DNA from: Aquimarina sp. BL5
Lineage (GTDB): Bacteria; Bacteroidota; Bacteroidia; Flavobacteriales; Flavobacteriaceae
Reading direction: 5' to 3'
Assembly (NCBI RefSeq): GCF_003443675.1
Contig: NZ_CP031963.1
Location: forward strand, 5,616,501 to 5,680,500
DNA length: 64,000 nucleotides
This document shows, one piece after another, positions 56,081-64,000 of this stretch (positions are counted from its first letter, which is position 1; the number at the start of each line of letters is the position of its first letter). The notes under the pieces were generated by a model. It was not told the origin of the DNA. It made no database searches and was given only the letters and a program-made list of their open reading frames with translations. Made by a program: the position numbers and the translations under genes.

Positions 56081-56692
56081 TTATGACTTCTTAAGTTTCT
56101 CTCTCCATCGACTTTTTACTTTAATGTAAGTATACTGCTCTAATTTATAAAGTTCTTCATCCACTTTTAATAACCAATCACTACTTGGTACAGGCATAGC
56201 ACCATTAAAGGTTTCTCTTTCATAACTTTTTTGATATGCTTTACATTGTTTCCAATAGATGCTGTAAACTTCTTGATATCTATCAAAATTTTGAATCTTT
56301 TTTTCTTTAAGCTCCTCAAAAGCTTTACGCATTTTTCTTGCAAACAATTCTGCAATATCAAAGTGTAATTGTTCGTGAGCTAGACTCTTTGCATCTTTCT
56401 TATCTCCTAGCCAAGACTTATCTTTATAAAAGTAGGTAGCAAGGTTCATTTTTAGATAATTAACAATATTATCTTTTTCATCTACAATTACTTCTTTGGG
56501 TAAAATCTCTATCCTATAGGTAGTTAAAGCGTTTTCAACTTTAAAGGAATCTATTTCCTTAACCAATTTAAAATCTTCTGGCTTTAAAAACACTCCCTTT
56601 TTCCATTGAATGGTATTAGCATCTAATACAATATCTTTTTGTCCAAATACCACGGATGTATATAAAAATGTAATCAATAGTATTCTAATCAT
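56081..56692 (-). CDS. DUF922-like putative zinc protease, exported
   Basis: 203 residues with a short signal peptide (MIRILLITFLYTSVVFGQ). The conserved core is SLAHEQLHFDIAELFARKM, an HExxH-type zinc site (HEQLH) followed by an Asp and Glu, as in the DUF922 family of predicted metalloproteases. Before it comes IQWKKGVFLKPEDFKLVKE, and after it a helical tail ending in basic KSRWREKLKKS. It lies downstream of the Rhs gene and lipoprotein on the same strand. Activity is inferred from the motif. Confidence 0.82.
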   Translation of the reverse strand: MIRILLITFLYTSVVFGQKDIVLDANTIQWKKGVFLKPEDFKLVKEIDSFKVENALTTYRIEILPKEVIVDEKDNIVNYLKMNLATYFYKDKSWLGDKKDAKSLAHEQLHFDIAELFARKMRKAFEELKEKKIQNFDRYQEVYSIYWKQCKAYQKSYERETFNGAMPVPSSDWLLKVDEELYKLEQYTYIKVKSRWREKLKKS

Positions 56693-56901
56693 AATTGTAA
56701 TTTTATAAAACCAGCTACAAATTAATGTAACTGGTCTTTACTATTTATTTTCTTACTCATACCGCTGCGAAGTTAAAAACTATCGCAGAGCATCAGTCTT
56801 CGAAGAGCTGGGATACAGCAACTTGACTCCGATACTCAAAATAAAATGTGGTTTTTTATTGAACTATATTGAGAGATTATAAAATTAAAAAAGCATATAC
56901 A

Positions 56902-56926
56902 TAAAAAAACCACTCATATTGAGTGG
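56902..56926 (-). terminator. Terminator after the Rhs-linked lipoprotein gene
   Basis: ccactca (56910-56916) pairs with tgagtgg (56920-56926); seven A before it form a T run on the minus strand. It ends the Rhs-lipoprotein message 30 bp past the stop. Confidence 0.82.
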
Positions 56927-56956
56927 CTTAATTAACAATCGTTTTGTTATAGTTAA

Positions 56957-57463
56957 CTATTCTAATTTAACAATAAGGTTGTCTTTAATTCGATAGTCAA
57001 CAAAATTAGGCTCATAAATAATGAACTTATTTTTATCTTTTTCTAATTTACTATAATTCATTATTTGTTTTGTTTCGTTTTGATTCTCTTTAAAAAGCGA
57101 GGGGTGTATATCTCCGTATAAAACAACTAATGTTTCTTTATACTTTGTATAACCTTTTACTTTTCTAAAGTAATGTTTAGATTTTTCCACTCTAAAAAGA
57201 TCAAAATCAGTCTTAGAGATGCTTATTTTATATTCTGAGGCATTAATTTCATCAACATATAAAACATATAAATTAGCATCATCATCGTATATCTTACTCT
57301 TGGTATCAAAATCTTTTATTATATCAATAACTAAATTATTTTCTATAAAATGAGTTGAATCTAAATTTTTAACTTGTTCAATTGTATATACTTTTTTTGA
57401 ACAACTCACTAAGGTTAACAATAAAACTAAATAATATTTAGTTCTTTTTCTTAATAGGCACAC
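56957..57463 (-). CDS. Lipoprotein directly after the Rhs toxin gene, candidate immunity protein
   Basis: About 168 residues. The only ATG (57511) would place 24 odd residues before the lipoprotein signal, so a GTG at 57463 or 57460 is the more likely start, overlapping the Rhs end (stop at 57438) by about 25 bp. The signal is RKRTKYYLVLLLTLVSC, and the mature part begins SKKVYTIEQVKNLDSTHF, with a beta-rich middle (NLYVLYVDEINASEYKISIS, ETLVVLYGDIHPSLF). Overlap and order, toxin first and then a small gene, are what is expected of an immunity gene. The start codon and the role remain inferred. Confidence 0.65.
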   Translation of the reverse strand: MCLLRKRTKYYLVLLLTLVSCSKKVYTIEQVKNLDSTHFIENNLVIDIIKDFDTKSKIYDDDANLYVLYVDEINASEYKISISKTDFDLFRVEKSKHYFRKVKGYTKYKETLVVLYGDIHPSLFKENQNETKQIMNYSKLEKDKNKFIIYEPNFVDYRIKDNLIVKLE

Positions 57464-60400
57464 CACGTGTTGTAGGTGTATATCTGATGTAAGATTGATT
57501 TTTTGCGTCATAAACTGAAAATTCTATTATAGATTTTGGATACTCTTTTCTAAAATTACGTGCTACTTTTTTATCCCCTTGACCATATTTTTTGTCTTTT
57601 TTTATAAACCCTGAAGGACCTGAATAACCTAAGATACCACCCTCTTTTGGATGACTATGTATATGTTCAAAAAATGCATCTGGACTATCTTGAAGTAAAT
57701 CCGAAAGTAAATGTGTTCCTCCCCATTCCACTCCAGTATGATGGCTAGTAGTAATCCAACTATGAGTGCGGTCTTCAGTTACCTTACTCCATTCTACATC
57801 TGTATTGTCTGCTAAAAATTCAAATAATTTATCCGCTCGATCTCCATCTTTATGATAGAAATAATCATATTTTCTATTTCCTGACTTATCTGATTCAACA
57901 TTATTAAGAGTATTCTTATCAACAGCTACAGAATCATCCTCATCCACTTTTTTATCACTATTAGTATCTGTTTTATTTCCTTTTCCATCTACTTTATAAA
58001 GTCTATCTATTTCATTACCGTCATCATCATAATATTTCTTATTATCCAGATGGGTTATATTCCCATTGTCATCTACTCCATAAGTATCTAATAACCCAAG
58101 AGGATCTATTCTTGAAATAGGGTTATTTTGTACAAAATTGTAAGGGTTTAACCAATCTCTTTCTTCTGCTAGTGGATCAATGGAAGTAAACCTTGCAATT
58201 GCAGGATCGTATTGTCTCCAATCCATTTCATAGAGATTTAATCCTAAATCTTCATTAAACTGAACTCCTTGAAACTTATAAGGATGTTCACGTCCTGTGA
58301 TAGTATTATTGTACCCCTTGTGTTGTAGTCCAAAAGGATAATAATTCTTTTCTTCTAGTATTTCGTGAGCATAATCACCATCTCCATCAACATCAATATC
58401 ATTTCTCAGTACATCGATCTTACCATCCTTGTCTTTATCAGAAAAACTAAGACGTATATTGCCTAGATGATCTTTATACTGGTAGATATAATCAAATCCA
58501 CCTGTTCCATTAGGTTCTATATATCCTTCTGGATGGTTCATGAATTTTAATACTTTTTCATCAGAATTATTAGGTCCCGGAGGTAATCCTATGGAATAAT
58601 TACTTTCGTAGATATAATTTCCTGCATATTCGGTAGTATTACTAGAAGGATAATTTGTGACTACTTTTCTCAATTTCACTCCAGTAGCATCATATATATA
58701 ATCGATACGTTTCTGTTGGCTGGGTATGAGAGAAACAAACTCAATCCTTTCTGGTAAGTTTAAGTGATTATACGTTATCGAGCTTATATCTTTATTTTTG
58801 TCAGCAATCATATTTCCATTATCATCATAAAGATAATCATTATCTGTATTATTTCCGTCAATAAAACCTTCGTTTTTATTACCACTATCAGTTACTTTGT
58901 TTAGTTTATTACCATCATCGTATACATAGGTAAGGTTGTCCATCACACCAAAACTATTTGCATTGATATTAGTATGACCGTTTCTAAGTAAGGTTTCTAT
59001 ATTTCCGTTTTTATCATACTCAATACTACTTAAACTGTATCTTTTATCTGTAGTATCGTCCAATCCTGCTGTGATACGATTTAATGCATCATACTGATAT
59101 CCATAAGCACGCTTGATATTGTCATTGGCAGTTTTCCAGATGGTTTCACTAATGTTTCCATTAAATAATGGATCAGCACCTAAGTTTTCGCTAGTGGTAT
59201 TGTAATTAATTGCAAAACCAAATAAATCTCCATTATCGGTAGTACCTTCATTTATTTCTTTTAACCAACCTCTCACATTATAGGTATAATCTACATCTTG
59301 TAATCCACCACCTACTTCTTTAGACTCCAATTGCCCTAATGCATCATAGGTATTGGTTACAATTCGCTCTTCTGCTTGATTGTTGATTGTTTGCTTTTGA
59401 TCTAACAATCTCCCCATATGATCGTAGGTAAAGGTATCAACAGTCGCTATCGCAGCATTACTTCCTTTGGTATGGGTTGTTTTAGTTTCTAATACTTTTC
59501 CTGCAAAATCAAGTTTATTTAAAATCCAATCTTCAGTACCGAGATAATCATTTTTTATATGGGTTTCCCAAGCTCTTCCTTTATTATCGTAATAAGTAGC
59601 TGTTGTAATCCATTGATCAGTTCCTAACACTCTAACTTGGGATACCGTTGGTAAGCCTTTTACTTCAGCGGTTGCTGTCATACCTTCCCAGGTTCCGGAG
59701 CCATTAGCTGGATTAAAAGTTACAAGATTTCCAACTTCATAATCATCATAGTAATTAATGGTTAATATTTCATCAAAGCTATTAGGATAAACACTCCCTT
59801 TATTATAATATATGTTTGTACCAACGTATATATTGGGTACTGTTGTCCTATTCACAAATTGAGAAGTTCTTTCATCAGCTTCTATTTGTATTTGACTTCT
59901 GGTTTTGGTATTATTTCTATCTTTTCCGGTATAAATTACTCTACCAAATGCATCATACGTGGTAAACAACCATTCACTTTTTGTTTTCTGATTTGCATCC
60001 TGAGTCATTATAGGTTGATCCAATTTGTTATATACAATATACTCCCAACCTTTGCCTGGTATTTTCTTTTCTACTAGTCTATTACGATAATCGTAGATGT
60101 ATTGATAACACAGTTCGGCAAGCTCTTCTGTAGATACCCCATCTGTAGCGCTTAATGTTACTTTTGGAGGAATCACATAGGTGAGATTCCCAAAATCATC
60201 GTATACATAAAAGGTATCGTGTACCACAGAGTTTGCTGAGCCTGCCGAAGCATAGGTTCTTTTTAGGATTACTCGTCCTAATTTATCTTTATACTCTCTG
60301 GTAGTATGATCCTCTGGATTTGTCTGACCAGGTTGCCAGTTTTCATCTTTAGTAATGGTTACATAAAGTTCGTTAGGGTTATAATATCCGTCTTTCACCA

Positions 60401-61199
60401 AAATTGGTACTTCGGTATTGTTTTCGTGAAAATTCACTTTAAAATACATTACTTCATCGGCTATATTAGTACCCCAATCGAACTTAATGGTATGATCAGT
60501 ATCTACATCCTTATTTGCTTTCCAATCTTTTCCTGGTGCTCCTTGTTCCAGAACTCGGTTTAGAGGTGAAGCTTCAAAAACACTTTCTGAGTATGCGTTA
60601 ACATCAGTTAATGCCATTCCTGTAAAGTCATCCTCATATTTATTTTTATAATAACTATTAATGTTGTTAGTTATATCTACTGCATTATAACTTCCTAATG
60701 CTCCGGTTTGCCTTTCAAAGGCCAAGTATTGCTTGGCTGATCTTCCTAAAGAATCATACTCGATATGATTAACAATATCTCTTTTATCCGGAGAGGCTTT
60801 AATTCCAATTTGCTGTTTTGCACGACCTAGTCCATCAAAATAGGTAATGCTTTCTATCACATCGCTGTTGTTCTTAATTCCAATAGTAGGATCGTTTAAT
60901 TCAGTTTCGGTAATAGGAGCTTGAAAGGATCTGGTAAACACATAATTTTCATCAGTATTTAACACGAGACTGATATATGGATCTCCAGAAATCGTTGCAG
61001 AAAATACAGTTCCTGGTTGTATCCAGGTAGTTGGTTTAATGATAATTTTTTGACCTGCGCTTACATTAAGTAATGCCGGATCGCTAGATACATTAATGGT
61101 TTCATTTTCTATAATCACTGTATCTGCTATTTGAGCAGTTGCGGTTATGCTTACTAAAACTAGTAAGGCTGTAGTTATTTGTCTTACAATATTTTTCAT
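57438..61199 (-). CDS. Rhs/YD-repeat protein with DUF6443 N-terminus and JAB-like C-terminal toxin domain
   Basis: 1253 residues, signal peptide at 1-22 (LLVLVSITATAQ). The N-terminal region (about 90-200: ITYFDGLGRAKQQIGIKASP) is DUF6443, followed by many YD repeats (YDALGQLESKEVGG, YQYDALNRITAG, YDKNGNIETLLRNG) that build a hollow shell. The Rhs core ends YDPAIARFTSIDPLAEERDW, NPISRIDPLGL near residue 1036. The variable C-terminus (1036-1253; 57438-58094) holds EHIHSHPKEGG (HSHP at 1181-1184), PSGFIKKD and GQGDKKVA, which fit the JAB-like toxin 1 pattern, a predicted metalloprotease. The lipoprotein after it is a possible immunity protein. Confidence 0.9.
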   Translation of the reverse strand: MKNIVRQITTALLVLVSITATAQIADTVIIENETINVSSDPALLNVSAGQKIIIKPTTWIQPGTVFSATISGDPYISLVLNTDENYVFTRSFQAPITETELNDPTIGIKNNSDVIESITYFDGLGRAKQQIGIKASPDKRDIVNHIEYDSLGRSAKQYLAFERQTGALGSYNAVDITNNINSYYKNKYEDDFTGMALTDVNAYSESVFEASPLNRVLEQGAPGKDWKANKDVDTDHTIKFDWGTNIADEVMYFKVNFHENNTEVPILVKDGYYNPNELYVTITKDENWQPGQTNPEDHTTREYKDKLGRVILKRTYASAGSANSVVHDTFYVYDDFGNLTYVIPPKVTLSATDGVSTEELAELCYQYIYDYRNRLVEKKIPGKGWEYIVYNKLDQPIMTQDANQKTKSEWLFTTYDAFGRVIYTGKDRNNTKTRSQIQIEADERTSQFVNRTTVPNIYVGTNIYYNKGSVYPNSFDEILTINYYDDYEVGNLVTFNPANGSGTWEGMTATAEVKGLPTVSQVRVLGTDQWITTATYYDNKGRAWETHIKNDYLGTEDWILNKLDFAGKVLETKTTHTKGSNAAIATVDTFTYDHMGRLLDQKQTINNQAEERIVTNTYDALGQLESKEVGGGLQDVDYTYNVRGWLKEINEGTTDNGDLFGFAINYNTTSENLGADPLFNGNISETIWKTANDNIKRAYGYQYDALNRITAGLDDTTDKRYSLSSIEYDKNGNIETLLRNGHTNINANSFGVMDNLTYVYDDGNKLNKVTDSGNKNEGFIDGNNTDNDYLYDDNGNMIADKNKDISSITYNHLNLPERIEFVSLIPSQQKRIDYIYDATGVKLRKVVTNYPSSNTTEYAGNYIYESNYSIGLPPGPNNSDEKVLKFMNHPEGYIEPNGTGGFDYIYQYKDHLGNIRLSFSDKDKDGKIDVLRNDIDVDGDGDYAHEILEEKNYYPFGLQHKGYNNTITGREHPYKFQGVQFNEDLGLNLYEMDWRQYDPAIARFTSIDPLAEERDWLNPYNFVQNNPISRIDPLGLLDTYGVDDNGNITHLDNKKYYDDDGNEIDRLYKVDGKGNKTDTNSDKKVDEDDSVAVDKNTLNNVESDKSGNRKYDYFYHKDGDRADKLFEFLADNTDVEWSKVTEDRTHSWITTSHHTGVEWGGTHLLSDLLQDSPDAFFEHIHSHPKEGGILGYSGPSGFIKKDKKYGQGDKKVARNFRKEYPKSIIEFSVYDAKNQSYIRYTPTTRGVPIKKKN

Positions 61200-61206
61200 C
61201 CGTTAC

Positions 61207-64000
61207 TTAGTTTTTATAGTTATACTGATTTTCTGAGATCAAGTTGTCTGCTGCATCTTTTACATACTCGAGACGATTAAAGGCATCATAATGATAGGTC
61301 ATTGTATATCCTCGCGGATCTGTCATTTTTGTAACTCCGATTAAAGGTTTGTATTCGTAAGTGGAAATCATGGTATTGGGTAAGCTAGTTCGCAAGGTGT
61401 TTTCCTGAGTGCTAGATAGTCCTCCTTCTCCAGTGTGGAAATCAGCTCCAAATCCAGATAACGCTTCTATTTGTAGTCTAGTAGCATTTTCTATCTTAGC
61501 AACAGGGTATTGTTTGTCATACCCCCAGATGTAACTAATATGAACTCCATTTGATTTTGAGACTTCTAATGGATTGCCTTTTGAATCGTATTTAAAATAC
61601 TGTAAGCGATCTTCTAATCCATCTTCATTTTTAGAAGATTTTATATATTCTGTACTTATAATATCATTGCTCCAGTTACGATAAGTTGTTTGTTGTTTAG
61701 ATAACTGAAAATCACTTTTAGTAACCGTTATCTCCAATGGTGTAGCCAATCTGTTTTTAATTATCAAATCATTATTTATAGTGCTATTTAATGTATAAGG
61801 ATATTCATAACTAGTTATATAGGATTCATTCCTACTATCGATTACTTCTTTTTCTTTTATATGCCCTTGAGGGTTCATATAGTCATAGTTTTTAATACTG
61901 ATAAGGTTAGAATTGTTTAAAAATTCTGTGTTCTTTTCGGTAGTTAACCATTCACGATCTATATTGTTTCTAAAGACGGTACTGTTACTGGTATATCCAT
62001 TGGGACCAGAAGTATTATTGGCAGCAATAATACCAATACTAAGAGCATAGACACGTTGATTTATTCCAGTAAGAGAGGTTCCATTACCATCAAAGTCATA
62101 GGTGTATTCTTTTGCAGAAATAGGATTTGAAGACGAATTATTATAAACTTCTTCTGTTAATGGTTTTCCATTTTTAAATTCTTTGTTATCTACATCCAAA
62201 AAAGGAAACGTTAAGTTTTGCTCGACAGGACTGCATACGAATGTTTTTTTAGTATATCCTAAATAGTTGTTGCTATTCCCTTTAATTCTTTCAACGACTG
62301 TATCATAAAAAATATGCGAGCCCATAAAATATCCTAGTGGCACATTACTACTGCTAGAATACACATCATAAACAGCACTGCAAATGCCATTTCCTATCGC
62401 ACCATTTACTGAAGACATTCTATATTCCGTAATGTTACGTTTTCTAAACAACTTACCATAACTCTTGCCATTTGTATCTTCATAAATGAATTCCTTTTCT
62501 GTACATTCTGAACTGTTATTATTTGGACAGTTCTTAATTTTAGAAATTCTAATTCCGGCAGTTTCTGTTATTACGGGGGGAGCTACTTCCTTAGACACCG
62601 AAGCAGATGCAATTATAATATCTCCAGTTGTATAGGCAACTCCATAATTTTCTACCTCTACTTTAAGTTCATATGTTCCTGGTCTTAATTTATATCGTCT
62701 GTTTAACGTTTTTTGTCCTGGCGAAAAGTGTGTTGGACTACCAATAGAACGATATAATGTATCGCACCCTCTATCGTCACCAGGCGGACCGCTATAACAT
62801 TCAGTATCAGCACAACCTACATTAGAACCATTAATCTTACTTAACGAAGCCCTTGCTATTCCTGGTATAGAATTTCCCAATATGCCACCATCATCACCAA
62901 TCTTTCTTACATTCAAATTAACTGAAATATGTTGAAGGCCTTCCTCTATGGTAAAAGTCAATTTGTCCGTCTTATAATTGGTGCCTTGATTTTGTTCTTG
63001 CCAATTTAAACTAACATTTCTTGACCCAACAAATTGTAATTCAGCATTTTGACAGGTATACGGAATAGGGTTAGAAATAGCATCTACCGAATTAAGCTGA
63101 TATTCAATTTCTGAAGAGCCTTTTGTAGGGTAGGTGATTTTTTTAAGAGCTCCCATTCTTGTTTTCTCAAAGTCTGGTTTTCTGCCACCAAATACATCAT
63201 AGGTATTATAAGAGTTAATTAAAAAATTATTAGGGTTTGAATTATAATAGCCCCAAAAATCCTGCTCATAAAAAGGTATGACATCTGGAGGAGATGTATA
63301 ATAATCGAAACTGTAAAAATTCTTATTGTCGTTATTAATTCTAACCTCAGTTAAAAGTTTTCTGGTTTTATCAAGGTTATCAAAATATAAATCGTATGTA
63401 TTTATAACTTCGTTGTTTTGGTTAAGAACACGTATTATATCAAGATGTGATAAATACTTATTTTTATTACTATTATTATCTGAAAGGGTTATAATTGTAT
63501 TATCAAATTCTATTTTTCCTTTCGGAAACAGAATGTTCTTTATGATTTTAGAAGTTATTTGATAATTACGTGTTGAAGTTGTTAATGGGCTACTCGAACA
63601 ATTAGTGTCTCCAGAAACCCATTGTCTAAAACTTTGTGATTTTGTGCTTTGATAATGCACGGTAGCATCGTAATTAAATCTTAACTCTTCATTATTAATC
63701 AATATTACTTTGGATAATTTCCAACCAGATGTATAGCCATTATGCATTGAGCCCGCAATTTCATTTAAAGAAATAGGTTGCGTACGTGTGGTGGTTTCTT
63801 TTTCCTGGAAAAAATATTGAATACCATTATCATCTGTAATTTTTATACCTTGATTAAATGAAAAATCATTATTTATAAGTTCAATTTTATATGGTTTATA
63901 GGGCTTTATTACAGGTTTTCTATTTTCATCAAAATAAAAGGTAACACTCATACTTCCAACATTTGCAATAAATTTATCAGGTTGTAAATCAATAAGATTT
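61207..64000 (-). CDS. Large YD-repeat-associated protein (5' partial)
   Basis: At least 930 residues; the frame stays open to the right window edge (upstream residues NLIDLQPDKFIANVGS precede the Met at 63951), so the start is outside. Visible features: a beta-rich N-terminal part (VTFYFDENRKPVIKPYKPYK, DNGIQYFFQEKETTTRTQPI, GYTSGWKLSKVI) typical of the shell-forming partner of Bacteroidota Rhs proteins, and a C-terminal YD end (LQYFKYDSKGNPLEVSKSNG, ISYIWGYDKQYPVAKIENA, MTYHYDAFNRLEYVKDAADN). It stops 7 bp before the DUF6443 Rhs gene, so the two are one operon and may form one toxin cage in two chains. Confidence 0.88.
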   Translation of the reverse strand, partial: NLIDLQPDKFIANVGSMSVTFYFDENRKPVIKPYKPYKIELINNDFSFNQGIKITDDNGIQYFFQEKETTTRTQPISLNEIAGSMHNGYTSGWKLSKVILINNEELRFNYDATVHYQSTKSQSFRQWVSGDTNCSSSPLTTSTRNYQITSKIIKNILFPKGKIEFDNTIITLSDNNSNKNKYLSHLDIIRVLNQNNEVINTYDLYFDNLDKTRKLLTEVRINNDNKNFYSFDYYTSPPDVIPFYEQDFWGYYNSNPNNFLINSYNTYDVFGGRKPDFEKTRMGALKKITYPTKGSSEIEYQLNSVDAISNPIPYTCQNAELQFVGSRNVSLNWQEQNQGTNYKTDKLTFTIEEGLQHISVNLNVRKIGDDGGILGNSIPGIARASLSKINGSNVGCADTECYSGPPGDDRGCDTLYRSIGSPTHFSPGQKTLNRRYKLRPGTYELKVEVENYGVAYTTGDIIIASASVSKEVAPPVITETAGIRISKIKNCPNNNSSECTEKEFIYEDTNGKSYGKLFRKRNITEYRMSSVNGAIGNGICSAVYDVYSSSSNVPLGYFMGSHIFYDTVVERIKGNSNNYLGYTKKTFVCSPVEQNLTFPFLDVDNKEFKNGKPLTEEVYNNSSSNPISAKEYTYDFDGNGTSLTGINQRVYALSIGIIAANNTSGPNGYTSNSTVFRNNIDREWLTTEKNTEFLNNSNLISIKNYDYMNPQGHIKEKEVIDSRNESYITSYEYPYTLNSTINNDLIIKNRLATPLEITVTKSDFQLSKQQTTYRNWSNDIISTEYIKSSKNEDGLEDRLQYFKYDSKGNPLEVSKSNGVHISYIWGYDKQYPVAKIENATRLQIEALSGFGADFHTGEGGLSSTQENTLRTSLPNTMISTYEYKPLIGVTKMTDPRGYTMTYHYDAFNRLEYVKDAADNLISENQYNYKN

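Overview
The window is about 64 kb of AT-rich DNA from a marine, gliding-type member of the Flavobacteriaceae (Bacteroidota). The evidence is type IX secretion signals (a type B gliding-motility C-terminal domain and a type A PxP-like sorting tail), PorP/SprF, a GldF-GldG protein, TAnnTTTG-type promoter elements, many lipoproteins with short Cys lipoboxes, and a GH16/GH2 pair of the kind used on algal galactans. The composition and the small bacteriocin-like precursors would fit an Aquimarina-like genus, but the genus is inference. No rRNA, tRNA, CRISPR array or insertion sequence was seen.

Layout. 1-5.5 kb: a cell-surface adhesin with almost identical 387-bp repeats, followed by PorP/SprF and an OmpA-family protein, a typical type B T9SS substrate/outer-membrane set. 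5.9-17.3 kb: mostly housekeeping genes (TrmH-like methylase, DEAD-box helicase, glutaminyl cyclase-like lipoprotein, SRP RNA, SDR oxidoreductase, fructose-6-phosphate aldolase/transaldolase, ABC-F ATPase) with small lipoproteins between them and one frameshifted VOC gene. 17.3-21.4 kb: a TetR regulator divergent from a desaturase-reductase-ferredoxin fusion and a GMC/cholesterol-oxidase-like enzyme; a perfect inverted repeat lies between the two promoters. 21.4-27.1 kb: three small genes, a fusion of an XRE DNA-binding domain, membrane helices and a serine beta-lactamase fold, and pheT. 27.4-34.0 kb: secreted and thiol-disulfide proteins and the pta-ackA pair. 34.2-37.4 kb: two Cys-rich small peptides and a secreted endonuclease I. 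37.5-46.4 kb: DJ-1/PfpI lipoprotein, Crp-family regulator, dnaN, a thioredoxin/MsrA-like fusion, DinB-like protein, and the GH16-GH2 operon. 46.9-53.7 kb: another small peptide, a fused GldF-GldG, SAM hydrolase, PhoH and purC. 53.7-64 kb: an Rhs/YD-repeat island on the minus strand. Two large YD proteins stand in tandem; the second ends in a JAB-like putative toxin and is followed by small lipoproteins and a DUF922 protein, among duplicated non-coding repeats and one more RiPP-like precursor.

The most unusual items are the XRE-membrane-serine hydrolase fusion, the four small leader-plus-Cys core peptides with no modification enzyme in the window, the Rhs island with displaced cassette-like repeats, the TetR-controlled desaturase/GMC module with its operator, the one-piece GldFG, a GH2 enzyme without the usual acid/base Glu, and a VOC gene broken by one extra base. 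All assignments come from reading the sequence and from remembered family motifs; no database search was possible.
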